From: Climacium dendroides
Lineage: Eukaryota; Streptophyta; Bryopsida; Hypnales; Climaciaceae
NCBI GenBank assembly: GCA_950106755.1
Contig: OX467086.1
Location: forward strand, 31,762,001 to 31,826,000
Length of the DNA stretch: 64,000 nucleotides
Reading direction: 5' to 3'
Numbering within the stretch: the stretch's first letter is position 1; each line of letters begins with the position of its first letter. Below, piece by piece: positions 1-12,430 of this stretch. The position numbers were made by a program, and so were the translations under genes. The notes below the pieces were generated by a model. That model saw only the letters and a program-made list of their open reading frames with translations. It did no database searches and was not told the DNA's origin.

Positions 1-1389
1 AAATTTTTTAGCATATGACTTTTTTCAACTACATGAGCACAACTAAATGAATGGTATCTTGATAGTATTTAACCTCCAATTTTCACTCAAGATTGGCCTC
101 TTAAGAGGTCACGGGTAGGACTATCTATTTTCCCGCAGACTTTAAAACGGATGCCCCACTTGTTTATAAGCCAAATCACCACCTTATTTTGTAAGCGAGG
201 TGGTGATGCTTTAACACTTCTTCAAAAAACCTCATCAATAAGGACATGGAAAATGCCCAAAATTCTTCTATTCTATCACTTAAATCATATTTGATTTCAT
301 TACTTATATAATTTGACATTAAAGATAATTTGTTTTGGACATGGTAGTCATTGATAAGTGTTGTTTCTTTAATTTCTATTTATAATAAAATTATTATATA
401 CCTTATTAGTCACATAATTTGATACCTTAACTGAAGTTATTTGTTTTCTTTAGCCCTTGATTACCATCCTAGCCTAAAATGTCACTTTTGCATCCCATTA
501 TTTGGCATAGGCATGAAAAAAAAATGAGATTGCACTTTGACAAATTTGAATAGGAAAAATGAAGTAGATCCGTAGTCAACTATTGTATCATGGCCATCAT
601 GATCATTGGAAGATCTCCCAATGCATTTTCCACCTTACCTTGCAATGTCAAGATTGGTTTTCATTGTACATGGTTCTATATGAATTTCTTAGTGTAATAT
701 TTTAATTGGTTCTCAAAACTAATGTTTATGAGATGTTTTTTACTTTATAAAATGAAGAGTAAAATTTGATTTTCTTGCTATTACTTTATGGCAACCACCA
801 CAGAATTGATGTCATAGTAATAGCTGATTCTTGGCCCTAGTTAGCTTGTATATTCTCTCCTTTTTGCAATAAAGTTTTGAAGCAATAATTATAACATTGC
901 AAGACAATTCTATTGGATGCACTATTAGCATTTTAAGTATGAATATTGATTTCTTCGATTTTGCTATGAATCTCATTTAATTTAATTTATCAAGGCTTTT
1001 GCTTCCTAACTATTCTAAAATACGCAACCAACAACTAGTTAAATATGGAATAAGGCATTATTTATTTATCCTCTATGCAACCAATTAGGTAAATAGGGAT
1101 TATGATGCATGAGTCACATTGTTTATGGCACAAGAGAGATTGTTCATTTGGATGTACCTACTTAATTGCCTTACAATATTAGCATCCCATTGGAGGATTT
1201 CCAGGTGTGATTTCTAAATAGGACAATCATCTTGTGAATCTTATTGTGCATATATTTTTGAATGGATAATTTTAGGCATCATCCTCACACTCTAGCACAA
1301 TAAAAGTATTGATTAACTTTGACAATTTACACCATTCATTAGATTAGAAATCTCAAAATCAAATCAATACATATATTAAGGGAAGTAGA
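1..1389. other. AT-rich intergenic DNA
   Basis: Very AT-rich sequence with many homopolymer runs and stops in all frames. I see no gene, RNA or clear repeat pair in it before the inverted-repeat element that begins near 1390. Confidence 0.6.
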
Positions 1390-2123
1390 GTCATTGCAAG
1401 AAACACCGGTACTATTTATTGTCACCTATTGAGTTTTGAAGTTCTATTGTCTTATAACTTTTGACTCCTAAGTTTAAAGAATATGAAATTTTTATTGGAG
1501 ATGATTCAATGTATGCTAATGATGAATATAATTTTTTTTTAATTTAAAAAAATTAATTTTTATTTAAAAGAGACTTATATTAATATGTCACTGTTGCAGT
1601 TTTTGAGGTTTTCATTGCGTTCCAAGTACCCAAATTGATTGTATATAGAGCTCAAATTTGGATGGTATATTCATACACTATGTGGACATGTGCCTAAAAA
1701 AGGGCATGAAAAAAATATTAATTTTTATGTGTTGTACATGCAAGTGAAGAGGGATAATTGGTGTTTATTTTTTTTAACAATGACAAGTGTAAAAATTTAA
1801 AAAAAATTGGATGAATGTGAGTAGCATCTTACCTACACAAATGGCCAATTTTTATTTATTTTTCCTAAGTCACCTTCTTTTTTCCATGAATTAAAGTATT
1901 TAGTTTAGTGATTTTGTGGAAAATAAAATCCGTGAGTTGTCATAGTACTCATAGTACCGTGAAATACATGTGTCAACACTACAAAAGATCGCCAGTAAGA
2001 TCAACGGCTATTAGTCATCATTCATAGTACTTATAGTACTCATAGTACTCAAATTCAACAAAATCCATAATCACAAGGAAGGCCCAAGAGGGGCTAGAAA
2101 CGCCCGGTGTTTCTTGCAATGAC
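1390..2123. mobile_element. Non-autonomous DNA transposon with 20-bp inverted ends
   Basis: The left end at 1390-1409 reads GTCATTGCAAGAAACACCGG and the right end at 2104-2123 is its exact reverse complement. The roughly 730 bp between them is AT-rich with no long ORF, so it cannot encode its own transposase. The right half carries several copies of the short motif CATAGTACT (around 1940-2050), which may be subterminal repeats. I do not see a convincing target-site duplication, so the superfamily is left open. Confidence 0.6.
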
Positions 2124-5100
2124 CCAATAGATACATATTCTACACCTTCATCAAAAGATCTCCCGATGCAATTATGTAAAAATCTGCACATCTATGGATT
2201 TGTTTGAGGGACTTTCTAAACTTTTCTTGAATATTCACACTTTTCTTGAATACTGACAATAGTTTTGATGAAAAGACAAAGGTTTCATCCTAAAATTGTA
2301 GGATATTTTAATGCTTTTCATAGCCAAATTTCTAAGCTTCGAAACTAGTTTCCCTACAATACTTAGTAGAAACATGAACTGTATACTAGTCACTAAAAAT
2401 CTCTTGATATATTGCCTATTTCCATGCATCGAGAGATTTGTACATTAATTAATTTTGGAATTAAAATAGTCCAAAAGTAGTTAAATATGGCATTCTAGCA
2501 TCTTTATAATCAATCTTAAATTTTTTTCTCATTTGAAGAATTAAAATCTGTGAAGTATTACCAATTAGTGAAGAATTTTAATTTAAAAAAAAATCAAAAT
2601 CTATGAAGAATTCTAACTCACACATATAGTTCCTAATTTAAAAGCCTAAATTCTATGCAACTTAAAATATTCAAACTCGTAAGTTTATAAATCTACAAAG
2701 TCCTATATCTGTGAGGTCCCAAGTTCTTGATTTAATGTTCTATTTCTTAACAAAGAAAACTTGAATAATACTATTCCATGCAATAAATAAAGTAGTTTAG
2801 AAAAAAAATTATGAAAGTATTACAAAGATATTGATGAATTGTAGTCTATCAAATAGGATTTATGTAAAACTAAATGTTTTAAATAATATCTTAACATTAA
2901 CCCTTTAAGGACCATGGTTGATTCTAAAGGCCGGCAAGATGAGTTCTGATCATAGGCTAAACATAGAAAAAATACCAAACCATGATGCATTCTAAAGATC
3001 TAACCGTACCAATAAAATTGGCGTGTCTAGAGGGGGCTCTCCAATAAATTTTGTGGCAATTGAAAGCTTCCTATAGCATCATGATAGAAAGCATCACATT
3101 TTCGGACTACATAGAATGCTAGGTCAAGTAAAATTTTTTGTGAGTGAATCTAATATCATATAATTATGAATGTTCAAAATTCTCATGTTTATGTAGAATA
3201 AAAATTTTATTCCAAAAGGGTCCAAAGTCTGCTAATCCTATTTTATAGGAATAAAAAAAGAGATTTTTTTACTTCAAATGTTATAATCTTTCAATCCATG
3301 TGGTCAAATGAGCTGAAATTTTCCACATTATGGTAAAATACTTAACTTCAGTTTTGTATGTTTGAAGTTTCAAAAGAAAATTACAATTTTTATTTTTGAA
3401 TAACATACCCCAAATCCATAGTTTTTTGACAACATCTCTTTGAAAAAACCCTTAGTCCTTTAGGGATTAAAATTTGAAGTGTAGGCAATTTTCCTACCAT
3501 CCTTTTAACCCTTGGCAAAGTACAAGTTTGCACCTATAATTCTGAAAGAATGTAGCCTACACATCATCATCTAGCAACATTATTTTGACTTTAGGCCACT
3601 CATTAGAACTTGAAAGTACCTTCAAATCAAGCAAACATCTTGTAAATTATAAACAAATTAGTATTAAATTAGTTGTCGATTGGTGATGGATTTGAAACAA
3701 ATGATGGAGCCTTCTAACCATGATTATGATTTGTTATTTCTAATTTTTTTTAATATTATTATTTTTTTTGATATGCCTCAAAACATTATAGCTTTTGTAT
3801 TTCTTTGTAGTTTTTAAAATATAAAGTCAGTTCTAAAATTTGGTGAAGTATTGACTACATGATGAAGCAAATCAATGAGGAAGCAAATCAACAAATGAAA
3901 TGAAGTTAACTAAATCTAACTTGAAAAAATTAGAGAATTAAACTATTTACATTTATTTGAGCTTTGGGCCTATAACCACAATATATTGATTTTTCACTTA
4001 TAGAATGATGCAAAAGTTTAAATTACACTATGATGTTCTACACTACAATATACACCTATAATGGTGAAAATTTCAAAATTTTCAAGCATGTATTATATTT
4101 GATATGAATTTTGAAAATATCATTGTGATTTCAAATTTTCACGAAAAAATTTGAAAATTTTATTAATTATAGAAAATATGTGATTTCATCTTTGAAAAAA
4201 GAAATGAAATAAAATAATTCCCAATTTTACTTAGTGGCAAAATAGAGCAAACAAAGCAAGTGATATTGAGGTTGTTCACATGATCCTTTAACAATACCAA
4301 TAGCAAACAAGTAAGGCAAGGTGTTCTTAACGTGACCCATCCTCTAAAAGCAACCACTAATAAAGATGTCTATTTTGTTTTCATCAATGTATCAACTATA
4401 TACATTTGAAGGAGGTGGTTGCTTTTTAGTGAGTACTACATTTCAACTTCAAAATTTTGTAACTAATTCTACAAAGGTCCAAAACTTATGAAACAACTTT
4501 GGTTAGATACCAATTCCATTTTCCTTTTTACAAAAATTTACTGAAAACTATTTCAAGGAGTTTAGCTTCCCCCAAATGCAATCAACTCTTAACCCTGGAG
4601 CACTCTGACTTCCATTTTTTGGACGATGAACAAATTGTTTCTGTCTTGTTCCTACTTGGATGAAAGTCATCCTATTTTTTGGTGATACTTTATCAAGTTC
4701 TTGTCTTATCTAATGATTGGATTTGGTGTTACTAGAATACAAATCTTTCTAAAATTATAAATGCGGAAGTGTGTCAAGTTGTCAAATTGCATTGACTCTA
4801 GTTCAAAACTAGGTTTGCAAAAATGAGGTCATAGATGTAAAGAACACAAAAATTTCAAAAAATCACCATATCAAGAGAACCTCATTTTGAATCCATTCCA
4901 ATAAGTTTTGCTCAAAAAATGATAACATTTTGCCTGTAATCAAATTTAGAAGGAATTTTGAAATTTCCCTTTCCAAATTTATAGAAAAATATTGGTGATA
5001 GCATTGGTGAATCTAATCGTATAGATGGGATCTAAAATTTAAAATCTACAACTTTCCTTTGTATATCACTTCTAAAATATTCTTCCAAATAGCACTTTAT

Positions 5101-5267
5101 AATGATTTTCTCCAAATCGTCCATTCTGAAAAAGAATCCAGACGCTTAGGGGTTAAAAGTTGCTTTAAGAGCACACTATGTTGTACCTTATTCATATTTT
5201 CCATCACTAGGTCATATGGACTAATGGTCGTTGACTCACTGGATTGAATCAGGAGTGTTATTAACTA
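2124..5267. other. AT-rich intergenic DNA with decayed repeats
   Basis: No gene is visible. The part from about 4590 to 5150 recurs in inverted orientation near 11150-11700, and is listed separately. Confidence 0.5.
4590..5150 (+). repeat. Diverged dispersed repeat, copy A
   Basis: Stretches such as the one around 4795-4850 (TTGACTCTAGTTCAAAACTA followed by GTTTGCAAAAATGAGGTCAT) reappear as reverse complement near 11430-11490. The similarity can be followed over about 550 bp with many substitutions. The copy contains no ORF of note. It is probably an old non-autonomous element. Confidence 0.5.
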
Positions 5268-5449
5268 CACTAAATAGTGAACAATTAGGTTGCCTTACTC
5301 AGGAGAGTTGCCTCGTGACTCACTACTCGTCCAGATGGAGGCACAAGCAATTCTCTAAACCCAAGTCATGAACCAACTAACTGTACATATTTATATAGTG
5401 TGGAATGTCGAGAATTTAGTGTGGGGCAACCTAATTTCACTATTTAGTG
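5268..5449. mobile_element. MITE with CACTAAATAGTG ends and TA duplication
   Basis: The left end is TA|CACTAAATAGTGAAC followed by AATTAGGTTGCC. The right end is GGCAACCTAATTTC followed by ACTATTTAGTG|TA. The ends are inverted copies flanked by the dinucleotide TA, the target duplication of the Tc1/mariner/pogo group. The 182-bp body is non-coding. The same ends occur at 57863-58094 and, partly, at 29623 and 39544-40411. Confidence 0.8.
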
Positions 5450-5499
5450 TACAAACAAAAGGTGCTGCAACGGAACTATTAAGGGAACGGATCACGAAA

Positions 5500-5970
5500 A
5501 GGAATTGACAATGAAAAAGATTCAAAAATGAGAAAGGAACTGGAAAACAAATCGGGATTGATCGGGATTGAAGAGGCATCAGAGTGGAAATTGAAAGCGG
5601 GAAATGGTGATCGGGAGTTGCAGCGAATGGAAATTGCGGTGAGGAGACAGATTATACGCTTCACAAGCATTGTGGCATCTGACATACGAGGCTGGGATCT
5701 GGCCGAGTTTAGAGTACCCCCCCCAGAACGAGAACGAAGAGGAATGGACTGACGGCAAGCAGTGAGTGAAGCGTGCTCGGAGTGGAGTCCATGGAGTTGT
5801 GTGGGGCATGATTGTGACTGTGCTGTGAAAATTCAGTAATGAAACTGCAGCCATGGCGCTGTTTTGGGGTCCAAGCAAGCGGAGGAATGTTTGAATTAGA
5901 GAGTGGTACAGGCGGAAGTGGTACAGGGGTATGACGTGTCCACAAAAATTTGTGCACAAATTCGCTGCCA
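5500..5970 (-). other. GC-richer patch, possible gene fragment
   Basis: This patch sits between two MITEs and is clearly richer in GC than its surroundings. On the minus strand an ORF from an ATG near 5855 starts with MAAVSLLNFHSTVTIM and is rich in Ser, Thr and Arg, a composition seen in plastid transit peptides. No domain is recognisable and several overlapping frames are open, so this may be a broken 5' end of a gene or simply GC-rich non-coding DNA. Confidence 0.2.
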
Positions 5971-5974
5971 GGTA

Positions 5975-6355
5975 AGGTAGAAACACCCAAAATCGTTACT
6001 TTAAGCAATTCACCATAGTTGGAGGCCTGTTTTTTCTAAAAAATAATATTTTTGTAGTATATGCAAGTGAAAATCATGAATATTTAAAAAAAAAAAAAGA
6101 TTTTTCGGACATTGTATGTAATTTCTATGATTTTTCAAAGTGTTGGCATCAATGAAACTGTCCCATAGGTGCCCCAAAACTGAACCCTGCAAAAAGCAGT
6201 TGTCAGCAAATTTTAGTCAAACATGTGTTCTTCAAATGTATTGGCCAATCAATGTGAAGCATGTGGAGGACACATTCAGCAAAGTTTAGGGACATAATTG
6301 GGTGAGTTTAGGAATAGAGAATAGGAAGAGGTGCAATTTTTGGGTGTTTCTACCT
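5975..6355. mobile_element. 381-bp MITE with 19-bp inverted ends and TA duplication
   Basis: The left end AGGTAGAAACACCCAAAA (from 5975) is repeated in reverse complement at 6337-6355, and TA flanks both sides (5973-5974 and 6356-6357). The interior is non-coding. TA duplication points to the Tc1/mariner group. A similar but degenerate end lies near 33943-33961, so the family is probably dispersed. Confidence 0.75.
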
Positions 6356-7590
6356 TAATAGTGAAATCGTAAAACTTTTGGTCTCACAGAGAAGTGAGGT
6401 AGAAAATTCATAAATGAATTGTACCCCATTGTACATCCAACAATCATCAATGCTCTCAAAACTAGAGTTTTGAACTCCTACCAATTAATGAAGTTGCATG
6501 TATACCTATATAAGATAACTGCACCTAGAATGGACCACTCCTCATAATTGGCCCTTATTTTTGAAGGAAAATTGAATAGGGAGGATACCCAAAATGAAGA
6601 GCATGACTAGGACAAATATAAGGTGAATTTTGAGTAGTGTGCAACTCTATTTATAGCACTTTGGAGGTAGCAACCTCAAAAGTGGACAATTTTAGGTATA
6701 CTTTCTTTTGCTTTAACTTCTTCTCTAATGTCATTATTCATGTGCATCAAATGCATTTTGGCATCACCTACATGACACTTCTAGCACCTGGCACCTTTCC
6801 ATCTTTGAAAATTTGAAGCTGATTTACAATGTATCCAAAAATTATGGAACCACTTGCATTTTGATTCATAATCCTTCACCAACATGCAAAAAGTTGTTCA
6901 TTTTGTAGAGCATATTGGTCATGCTACAGAGCTTATTTGTGCGATTTTAGATGTGGTTACTGTAAGGGGAAATGCTATCCTTGCACATTTCCATATAGGA
7001 TGGTTGTGAAATCTTTCACTTTTCTACAGACATTCCAGGATTGCAAAGCTAGAATAGCTTAGGTCCATTTTCTTTAGCACTAGTCAATCAGCAGTGTTAT
7101 TCAGTTGTGCTTGAATTCACGACTGCTCATGAAACCAAGGCATAATTTAAGCAGCTTTATACCTCCTGCCCCCATTCAATTGAAAGGACTTTTTAACAAG
7201 AGGGGGACACGCCGACTCAGCTAGAAAGTCCATCAGGTTTCTTAAAGTGAACCACAGTCGAACAACTACGAATGAATTTTACCTTCAAAATTCTGCACAA
7301 TGCCGGAGCTGCTGGACTATGGTACATTGGTTTCGCTAACTAAAGGCGAAGCATTGAGTCTCGCAGGCCCATCAATACTTCCATTTGCTGGCCGTAAATC
7401 TCCTTCCGGCCTGCTCCCGTTGGGATCGCTCTTTCCAGTTGTTAGGGCACCTGGAGCAATTTACTAGGAGATCGTTAGAGGCTGACAAAATACTGAAATG
7501 ACCACGTACTCTGAAAGGCAATTGGATGTTCTTCCTTCGAAAATCTCTGTAGAAAAAGCCGTATCAAAGAAATATACAAATCATTCAATC
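6356..7590. other. Intergenic DNA
   Basis: No gene recognised. GC content rises after about 7100, toward the fragmentary gene that follows on the minus strand. Confidence 0.5.
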
Positions 7591-7596
7591 TGCAAA

Positions 7597-8995
7597 TTAG
7601 CCATTTGCTTCTGGAATTAAAATGCAATACTTGTACAACTTTATCAAGACAGACAACTCCTTCAGTTTAACTGCATGCATCAGGATAAACTCCAGCCTGT
7701 CTGCAAGTCTTAGCGCATCGAGCAGCACATCGTGTAGTTCTTGGGCCCTCGTGCCGCAGAACAGAGGTGGCAGTGAGAGCAATTGTTGCAGAATACAGGC
7801 TATGTTCACATCCTTGGCTACGGGTTCAACAAACGTTTCCTGAAATGGAAAGGCAAATCACGTGAGACATTGTAGAAATAGAGTATAGATGGAGCTTGGC
7901 ATAAAGAGATACGGTAGTGGCCAAAGCGACAGCTAAATAAATACCTAATCAAGTGACAAAGAAAACACTGATTAAAGGTACTAACCAAACATACGAGGCA
8001 TGTAAGGTCGAAGTCCAACGTTGCAGACTCCAGCAGCTTGCAACTGATGGTCCGAGTGAAGTCTTCAAAACCACACGAAGTTTATCAACCCAATTGGGTT
8101 GATCACAGACAAAGTATTAAATCACTTTAGCATCAGTAAGGTTCATGTGCAGCGCTGCCAATTCAACAAGATGTGGCGACTTCAAGAGCTCACCAGGACT
8201 GCATCCGATAAGTAAAGGTTGTTGCCCAATTATTCATATAGGAGTCAAGGAGTTGTGATTGCTTTGACGGAGATTGTTGCAGGGTGCACTCCAATTGAAT
8301 ACGGTGGCAGGAGTCGGAGTTCTTTGGGTCAATTCCATGACAATGTTTTGAGCTGGGCAGTTTAAGAGGGAACTTCTTTTGAGAAGAGGGGATGTAGACC
8401 ATGTAGAAGCACCCTGAGGAATGGTAGGTTGGATAAATTTATGATTCCAAGTGCCAGCAAGACACAACAAATGATGTCACACTACAGAAAAATCTTCAAA
8501 GTTTCAATATGTCGTCCAAGTTCAACTTCATGTTGTCACACACCCATACTAATTTCCGAAATTTGTACTTATTGAATGCGATACTCATTACGGTCAGGAG
8601 GTTCAAGTGCAGTGAAGGAATTTCACGCAGTTTTATCGATCTGGTGGAAGATCATTCTCCCCAGCCATTCATGTCCCGAAGCTCGGGCAGTTTCTTGTTG
8701 TCCACAGAGCGTGGCAGGCAGGTAGTCGATAACCTTGTGCACCTGCTCGAGGGGTTCACAACAACAGTAATTATGATTCATTTCAAGTAGTGCTTATGAG
8801 CCCAATAACACAAACAACTTTCAAATGAGGCTAGGGTTGGATTGACAATGTCGGAGGGCAATGTTTCACAGAACAGTAGGAGTGGAGTGATTCTACTACC
8901 TGAACAAGGGAGTCAGTTGTGTGTTTGGCACAAGGTTGAGGTCCAGTGTGAGCACCACATTCACGTCAAGAATGAGCTTCCGCAACCTTCCCAGA
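7597..8995 (-). pseudogene. Unidentified multi-exon gene or gene remnant
   Basis: Several minus-strand segments look like exons. One runs 8995-8900, with an acceptor ending TACAG and the donor AG|GTAGTA; it encodes 31 residues rich in Leu including LGRLRKLILDVNVVL. A second lies near 8070-7993 and ends at a GT donor after DFTRTISCKLLESATLDFDL. A third begins at 7842 after TTTCAG and reads ETFVEPVAKDVNIACILQQL, then a Leu-rich helical tail, to a stop near 7597. Exon-like pieces in the middle (8160-8780) could not be joined in one frame. The Leu-rich helical character suggests a repeat-helix protein, but I do not recognise the family. It may be intact with small exons I misjoin, or decayed. Confidence 0.3.
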
Positions 8996-9546
8996 CTGTA
9001 TCAATGATGTGCCACACAAAAAGCTCGGTCCTCAATACAGAGTAAGTTGGCAACAAACGCAATAAATTTGATCAAAAGTGTGAAACTTTAAGAGCTGGGA
9101 TGCACATTACTCCACCCCACAGATTCTTAACATTTGATCCACAATTAAGAGAATTTTCTGAGAATGATCAACATCCCGATTACCCAAGCAATTAAATGAG
9201 GGGAACAAGATTTCCTGTATCAGCATAAGTTAGTACCTGAAGGCTGTAACCCTTGAAGGGCCTGAAAGCCCTTTGCGGCTGTATACTATGTTATGAATTT
9301 GGTGGTATTCAACCAAATACTTTTCAGTACAAAGTAAAGTAAGGTAGAACTACCCATTACCACCATTTACCCAATTCCGTCACCTACATTGGCCCATCTT
9401 ATTACCACAATCTTACTAATCCATGATCATGATGGTAGTGCACTAGGGAGCGGACATATCAGTCCACGCTCCAACAATGGTCTAATCATGCTTCAACAAG
9501 GGTCTACTCACAGTTTTACATTTCAGCTTTGAAAAATCACAAAAAA

Positions 9547-10401
9547 TTAAATTCTTATTGGAATGTCTTCATTTTTTTGCAATTGACTTCTCTCAAACAA
9601 TTCAATCTCTGAAATAATCTCTAAAATATATGAGAGCTCATAAATAGCTTCTCCAAAGTATCTAGATAGCAAATCTATACGGTAATTGGTAATCGGTAGT
9701 TCTATCTTAATGATCATGATAGTACGTAAATGACAAGTACATGGTTTTAGGGAATAATAGTATTTGAATGCTTTCCAAAACATTCAAATTTTCATTCTCG
9801 GTGGTAGGAAAGCGTCCCCATGAAAGCACATTACACCTCCTTAAAAAAACTTCATATAACTTCCTACCAGTTCTTGGTCCTACAAATCTCATTATTTGGA
9901 CAATGGTCCATCCCATAGAATTCTCGAATGCAGGTTCTTTGCTTGCACTAATGACAAAGCTTGAAGAATTGCAACAATTTTCACAATATTCATCACTGAA
10001 AAGCAAGCAATCGCAATCTTCCACATGACTTCGACATCAAAAATTCTACAAAAAGAAGCTCAACAAGCCTTTACAAAACTTACAATCCAGCTTAGAAAAA
10101 ACCACGCATTGTATACATTAGTACTAAAATTCCTATCAATCAATGGGCAACAAGAACACATATAGTAGTTGACATTCTAAGAAGTCACCTATTGAATGTG
10201 AATGCCCTTATAGCGATAGTCTTGTATTGATACAATGCTTGAACGGATTGAATAGATAAAGAAAGTTGTCGCAATAATGAAGAGTCCAATCGATGAATAG
10301 AATTTGTAAATTAGATTAGATTTTCTAAAGTTCACCTCCATCATGACAAGCATCTCGAAGCACTTGTTTCCTCCTTCCGGAAACATTAGAATCTTGTCCA
10401 A
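9547..10401 (-). pseudogene. Possible decayed protein-coding region
   Basis: Three consecutive minus-strand open stretches (10401-10189, 10024-9707, 9783-9547) have non-random composition. The first contains a probable membrane segment (SSIGLFIIATTFFIYSI). The second starts MEDCDCLLFSDEYCENCC and the third contains ELSYILEIISEIELFERSQL. They lie in two frames without clear splice sites. No family is recognised. An old gene or transposon-borne gene is possible. Confidence 0.2.
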
Positions 10402-12430
10402 AAATTAGACAAAGCACACTTGAACAACCGTGAGCCATGGCAACACAATCACCAAACAAATTGAGAGATTAACTTACTTTGTAATATCTTCCAACTTGAG
10501 CCCATTCCTCTCCCAAAAGTGACATGCAGGGTAGCCTTTTCTTCTCTACTCTTAGACAATGATTTGCAGCATGGCTAGCAGGGTTTACAACTAAGTGTTT
10601 AATGGATGGCTTTATGTGAGATTATAGGCTGAAAAAAATTGTTTTTTCATCCAATATTGTTATTAGAGGTTGCTTTAGTACATTTCTAGTGATAAATATT
10701 GCAAATTCCCTCATTATAATATTATTGACTTTTCTAAAGGAGATACTTAATCCACAGATCAACCCTGTAGTGTATTTTGTCCATTTCTTGCTATTTGCTC
10801 TTGATGTGAACTTTAGAAATAAAAATAATATTTTTTGAATTTGATCCCAACTAATGAAATGAAGTTTATTAACTTAAATTTTTATTCCAATTATAAATTT
10901 TGAAAAATTAGTAAATTCTAATATTTTATGGCAATATGATTTTTGGGCCTATAACCATGGTTTGTCGATTTTTTAATTTTAAAGCAACAATAGCTTAGGT
11001 TTATACCATGGATTTAAGAAATAATAAAGATAACCACCTACTTGCAATTGTGTTTACATAACTAACTTCACCACATTCTTGCCAAATTTGTATACCTTTT
11101 GAACATGAATATAGTTTAAATATCAACATGTATTGGAAAAGGGGTTGGTCTGGCATTTGAAAATGCATTGAACCATTAATAATTAAAAATACTATTTGGA
11201 AGGATATCTTGGAATTCATATACAAATGAAAGTTGTAGATTTTGAATGGTACAATTAATTCACCAATGCTATCACCAATATTTTTTTATGAATTTTGAAA
11301 GGGAATTTTAAAATTCCTTCAAGATTTGATTACAAGCAACATATTATCATTTTTGAAGTAAAACTTGTTGGCATGGATTTAAAAGGAGGAACTCTTGGTA
11401 TGGCAATTTTTTGAATTTGTTTGTGTTCTTTACATCTATGACCTCATTTTTGCAAATCTAGTTTTGAACTAGAGTCAATGCAATTTTGGCTTGGTCTACT
11501 ACTTAATATACTTATATATTTTTAATTTTAAGACATATGAACTTTAGTAACACCAAATCCAATTGATAGATAGAACAAAAATTTGATAAAGTATCTCTAC
11601 AAATTAAGATGACTTTCGTCCAAGCAACAACAAGAAAAAAACAAGAATAGGAATCTATTCATCGTTCATAAATTGAACGTCAGAGTGCTAAGGGTTAAAA
11701 TTGGGATATCTAAAATAAATTTAAATTCATACCTCTTCAAAAATGTTGTCTACTACACTTTTATCATACACTTCTTCAAACATATACACACACTCCTTCA
11801 GAATGAAAGAGTAATTCTGAGAGAGGTAAATATTCACAAGCACTTATTCAAACACGTTAAAGTATAGTAATTGCATACTTTTTAGATCCCACTAAAATAA
11901 ATTTGGCAATCACCATACAAACAAAATTTAAATTCTTCTCTACATAAATATAGAGACTTGCATGTTTTGAAATTTGGCTTGATTATTAAATGTCACATTA
12001 AGATTCACCTTAGACTTCTCCATGTAAATATAAGAGACTTGTATGTTTTATGATTTGGCATGATTATTAAATGTCATGTTAAGATTCGCCTTCAAGAAAC
12101 TCAATGTGAAAAGATTTCTTCTTAAAAACTTTATTGCAATTTAAAGGTGATGAAATCTAGTTAAAAATTCCTTGTACCCCTTTGCAACAAAGTTTGTAGT
12201 CATTGGGTGGTGATATAAAACTTTGTTCCCATCACAAATTGAAGTGGTAGTTGAATTGTGCATTTATTATTTGATAATTGAAATGGTTGTTGTCTGGTCG
12301 TTGGGTTTGCGGTAAATGGCAAGTTTGCCTCTACACAATTCTCACAAATTTCATTGGCCAACTTGCACTTGTTCAAATTGTAACACAGTCCACTGATGTG
12401 CAATTAGAGAGGGATGCCTCAACCCTAAAT
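10402..12430. other. AT-rich intergenic DNA with repeat copy B
   Basis: No gene is visible. It holds the inverted partner (11150-11700) of the 4590-5150 repeat, and near 10945 a short match (TTGGGCCTATAACCA) to 3963 and, inverted, to about 56690. Confidence 0.5.
11150..11700 (-). repeat. Diverged dispersed repeat, copy B (inverted)
   Basis: Reverse complement of the 4590-5150 segment with substitutions and small indels. The block around 11430-11490 and the one around 11655-11700 (ending AGTGCTAAGGGTTAAAA) are the clearest matches. Confidence 0.5.
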
